The position numbers and the translations under genes were made by a program. A model generated the notes under the pieces. That model did not search any database, was not told where the DNA came from, and saw only the letters and a program-made list of their open reading frames with translations. Shown here piece after piece: positions 61,765 through 64,000 of a stretch of 64,000 nt of DNA (its first letter is position 1; every line of letters starts with the position of its first letter). Source of the DNA: Scatophagus argus (taxonomy: Eukaryota; Chordata; Actinopteri; Scatophagidae); NCBI RefSeq assembly GCF_020382885.2, contig NC_058504.1:14581019-14645018 (forward strand), written 5' to 3'.

Positions 61765-62621
61765 GGTACCTAATAGTCTAGCCTGGAGGCCTACAAAGGC
61801 AAGGTGGTGATTCTGGTTTGGCATGTCTAACATGGTTACTGTCTCGAGCAGACGCAACCACATAAATTTGTAACTCGCAAAACTAATTACAGGTAGGATG
61901 AACAGTATTGTAGGCCAGAAGGTGTCATGCTACAATGACAATATGACTTCTATCACCCGCAGCTTTACAGTTTTTGCTGTTGTTGTTTTAAGCAAAGACA
62001 CCGTCATGGTACGTAGGCGCTGCTTAAACGTCAGTAAAGTGTGAAGGTATGAAATCCTAACTGACACTTCTTTTTGTCTGCAGTGGCATTCCTCTTCAAC
62101 TGGATCGGCTTCTTCTTGTCGTTCTGTTTGACTACGTCAGCTGCTGGCCGATACGGGGCCATCTCTGGCTTTGGCCTTTCCCTCATCAAATGGGTTCTTA
62201 TTGTCAGGGTAAGAGCTGTTAACACAAATATTCATCGCTGAACGCCGGTTCTTGTCTGTATTACTGTTGAGGAATGCTAAAACTCTGAAAATGATCCAAG
62301 ATAACTTTCTAGCTCATCACAGGTCCTGTCTTACATTTCTTCCAGTTTTCTACCTACTTTCCTGGTTACTTTGATGGGCAGTACTGGTTGTGGTGGGTCT
62401 TCCTGGCCCTAGGTAAGTGAGAGACATTATTTTACAAACAAATAGCCTCTCCTGTTAGTCCTGATGTTGTATGAATTTAAGTTCTTGCATTACATGATTT
62501 TCTTTGCCCTCCAGGCTTCATGCTGTTCATCAGAGGCTTTGTTAACTACTCCAGAGTGCGTAAACTGGCTGATCCCACCTATGCCACCCTTCCCCGAACA
62601 AGGGTTCTCTTCATCTATTAG
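57542..62621 (+). CDS. ndfip1: NEDD4 family-interacting protein 1
   Basis: Seven exons: 57542-57571, 58702-58795, 60142-60281, 60929-61016, 62084-62208, 62346-62412, 62515-62621, giving 216 aa (human 221). The cytosolic N-terminus carries the three PY motifs that bind WW domains of NEDD4-type ubiquitin ligases: PPPY, PPSY and LPSY (the last in TSLPSYDEAERSKEE). DDFVARDDFEDADQLRIGND precedes three membrane segments (FLFNWIGFFLSFCLTTSAAG, IKWVLIVRFSTYFPG, WLWWVFLALGFMLFIRG) and the end LPRTRVLFIY. It is a Golgi/endosome adaptor recruiting ligases and sorting DMT1 and other cargo. A GTAAGG donor lies 3 bases after the stop, so a further 3' UTR exon is possible; otherwise AATAAA at 62749 ends the transcript. 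Confidence 0.96.
59853..59907. repeat. Perfect 24-bp inverted repeat with 7-base loop
   Basis: Arms 59853-59876 and 59884-59907 are exact reverse complements. Lies in ndfip1 intron 2. Confidence 0.95.
60303..60420. repeat. hAT-like dispersed repeat fragment
   Basis: AGGTGCACCGATTGCAGTTT followed by a poly-T and GTGCCGACAT resembles the 'GGGTGCACCGATTGC' ends of common fish hAT-type elements. Degenerate; lies in ndfip1 intron 3. Confidence 0.4.
61512..61625. repeat. hAT-like dispersed repeat fragment
   Basis: GTAGGGCTGGGTATCAGTAC, then AATAACCCAGTACC and GAAACTTGATTCTTTTTGTA, resembles the 'AGGGCTGGGTATCGATAC' ends of fish hAT-type elements. Degenerate; lies in ndfip1 intron 4. Confidence 0.45.
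61733..61761 (+). repeat. Homopolymer (T)29
   Basis: 29 T in a row, preceded by a shorter T7-A3 block. It could be the poly(A) end of a minus-strand retroposon. Confidence 0.85.
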
Positions 62622-64000
62622 AGGTAAGGTGTGTTAACCCACTCACACTCATCATGGAAGACATTCACTTGTACACAGGACTCCATTCACTCCAACAGTG
62701 AGTGATGAGATTAAGGCAACAATGGCACAGAACTGTTTATCAGAAAAAAATAAATATCTGGTACTACTTCATCACCCACCAAGTGTTACATGCCATTAAA
62801 CATTTTCTTTAGAAAGTAAACCGCACACAGTCGTCATCGCAGACTGGCACCTCTTTGAGTTTCTGTCCGATTCCTGGTTTATTTGTGACAAAATGTGGAC
62901 ACATGTAAACCCAACAGTCCCAGCTCACAGTTCAGTTTAGCACACTAGATGAAGAAAACATCCTGTCTTATGTGCAGGCATTAGAGCGTTGCAGCAGGGA
63001 ACGCCTGGCAGAAATTATTAGGTGGTTTTCACGGATTAGATTTTTAATTTCTAATTGTTCTGGCTCCTCTACTCCCTCCCTGATTCAGGCTCCGTCTTTG
63101 TGACAGTGAGTTTTGCTGGCCGGTTTTGTACTTCCGTAAACCTTACTCATTGTTTTGCATACAACCTGACGCACTCAGGGTACATCAGGATAGCCGTTGG
63201 TGTGTTCTGCGAGTTTGATCACCCCTCTGGCGTTATTTGACGTTGTTTGGACATTGTTGTCAGATGTGAGATCTGACTATCATTGCCAGATGGGACACCA
63301 CAAAACCAGAACCTCTGACATAAACTCTCCCATTAGTTACGACCTGTCACCAGATCCATACATGAGTGATTTTAGTTTTTTTTTTTACATTGTTTTCATA
63401 ACATCATAATTATACATGATTTTTGTTATCTCCCAGCAGTTCAGAGGATAACTGTAATTTCCCAGTTATAGGACTAATTAGCACACCTTCATTTATAAAT
63501 GGTAACCGATACAGATGCATTGTTCTTAATCAACAGTGTGTTGTATTACATAATGCCAGTTGACCGTTCTTTCACACACTTGGACAACTTTCCATGAAAC
63601 CCTGAAAAACAACTGGATTCATATTTAGCAGCTGATTACTTTTTTTTTTTTTTTTTTTTAAACAATGTTTTACTTTGGTATATAAGGTTTATACAGATTA
63701 AAAAATTTCTAATTAATGTATATCTTACTGAGCAAAGCATTCTCATCAACAAGTGCGATTTTATCCCACACTTGCATTGTGGGTAACATAGTCAAGACTG
63801 TGTCGGTGAAGAACAACGCATGAAATAAAAAATATCTCATCAGTTCTAGTCTTACAAACAGTGGGAGATCACACTGTAATGTAGTGAAGGACCAAGCAGA
63901 AGTCCGCATTAGGTGGGTCTATGCAAGACATTTCTGTGTTGATAAATAGATACATGCAGGATACTGAAAGCAGTTGAAGTGTTGCCTTAGCCTGATTATT
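62622..64000. other. ndfip1 3' UTR and downstream region
   Basis: The first 130 bases run to AATAAA at 62749-62754. The remainder to the window edge is AT-rich with a T17-type run near 63641-63659 and no recognisable gene. If the donor at 62625 is used, part of this may be intron. Confidence 0.45.

Overview
This is a 64 kb piece of a ray-finned (teleost, percomorph-like) fish genome. The signs are compact GT-AG introns, dense CA/GT microsatellites, typical fish dispersed repeats (hAT-like, Tc1-like, L2/SINE-like tails), and proteins about as long as, and closely resembling, vertebrate orthologues recalled from memory. Gene names rest on that recall and on conserved gene order; no database was searched. 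All eleven genes have human counterparts on chromosome 5q31-q34, so the window is one conserved syntenic segment with local rearrangement and gene loss.

Layout. 1-7.05 kb (minus): 5' end of a GABA-A receptor beta-2-type gene (gabrb2) with signal-peptide exon, two further coding exons and over 6 kb of intron 3; the rest lies off the left edge. 9.5-14.25 kb (minus): complete alpha-6-type subunit (gabra6), nine coding exons, TATA box. 14.9-17.3 kb (plus): nudcd2. 18.2-21.5 kb (minus): ccng1, tail-to-tail with nudcd2, the two apparently sharing a palindromic poly(A) signal. 24.2-31.8 kb (minus): septin8, with a long putative 3' UTR to about 22.3 kb. 33.35-34.73 kb (plus): single-exon sowaha, head-to-head with septin8. 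37.8-41.1 kb (plus): gdf9, two exons. 41.9-44.3 kb (plus): uqcrq. 45.1-52.5 kb (plus): hspa4, 19 coding exons. 53.7-55.8 kb (plus): gnpda1. 57.5-62.8 kb (plus): ndfip1.

The genes do not form a pathway. They are a GABA-A receptor pair, two Hsp-linked factors (nudcd2, hspa4), a p53-responsive cyclin, a cytoskeletal GTPase, an ankyrin protein, an oocyte growth factor, a complex III subunit, an amino-sugar enzyme and a NEDD4-ligase adaptor. No CRISPR array, prokaryotic operon or plainly new gene system was seen. The most interesting structures are regulatory or architectural: the shared 22 bp palindromic poly(A) site (17.3 kb), a cluster of p53-type half-sites 5' of ccng1, a perfect heat-shock element upstream of hspa4, a stop codon embedded in a splice donor of septin8, a nested transposon with intact target-site duplications at both levels (56-57 kb), a perfect 24 bp hairpin in ndfip1, and a pair of related blocks in two hspa4 introns.
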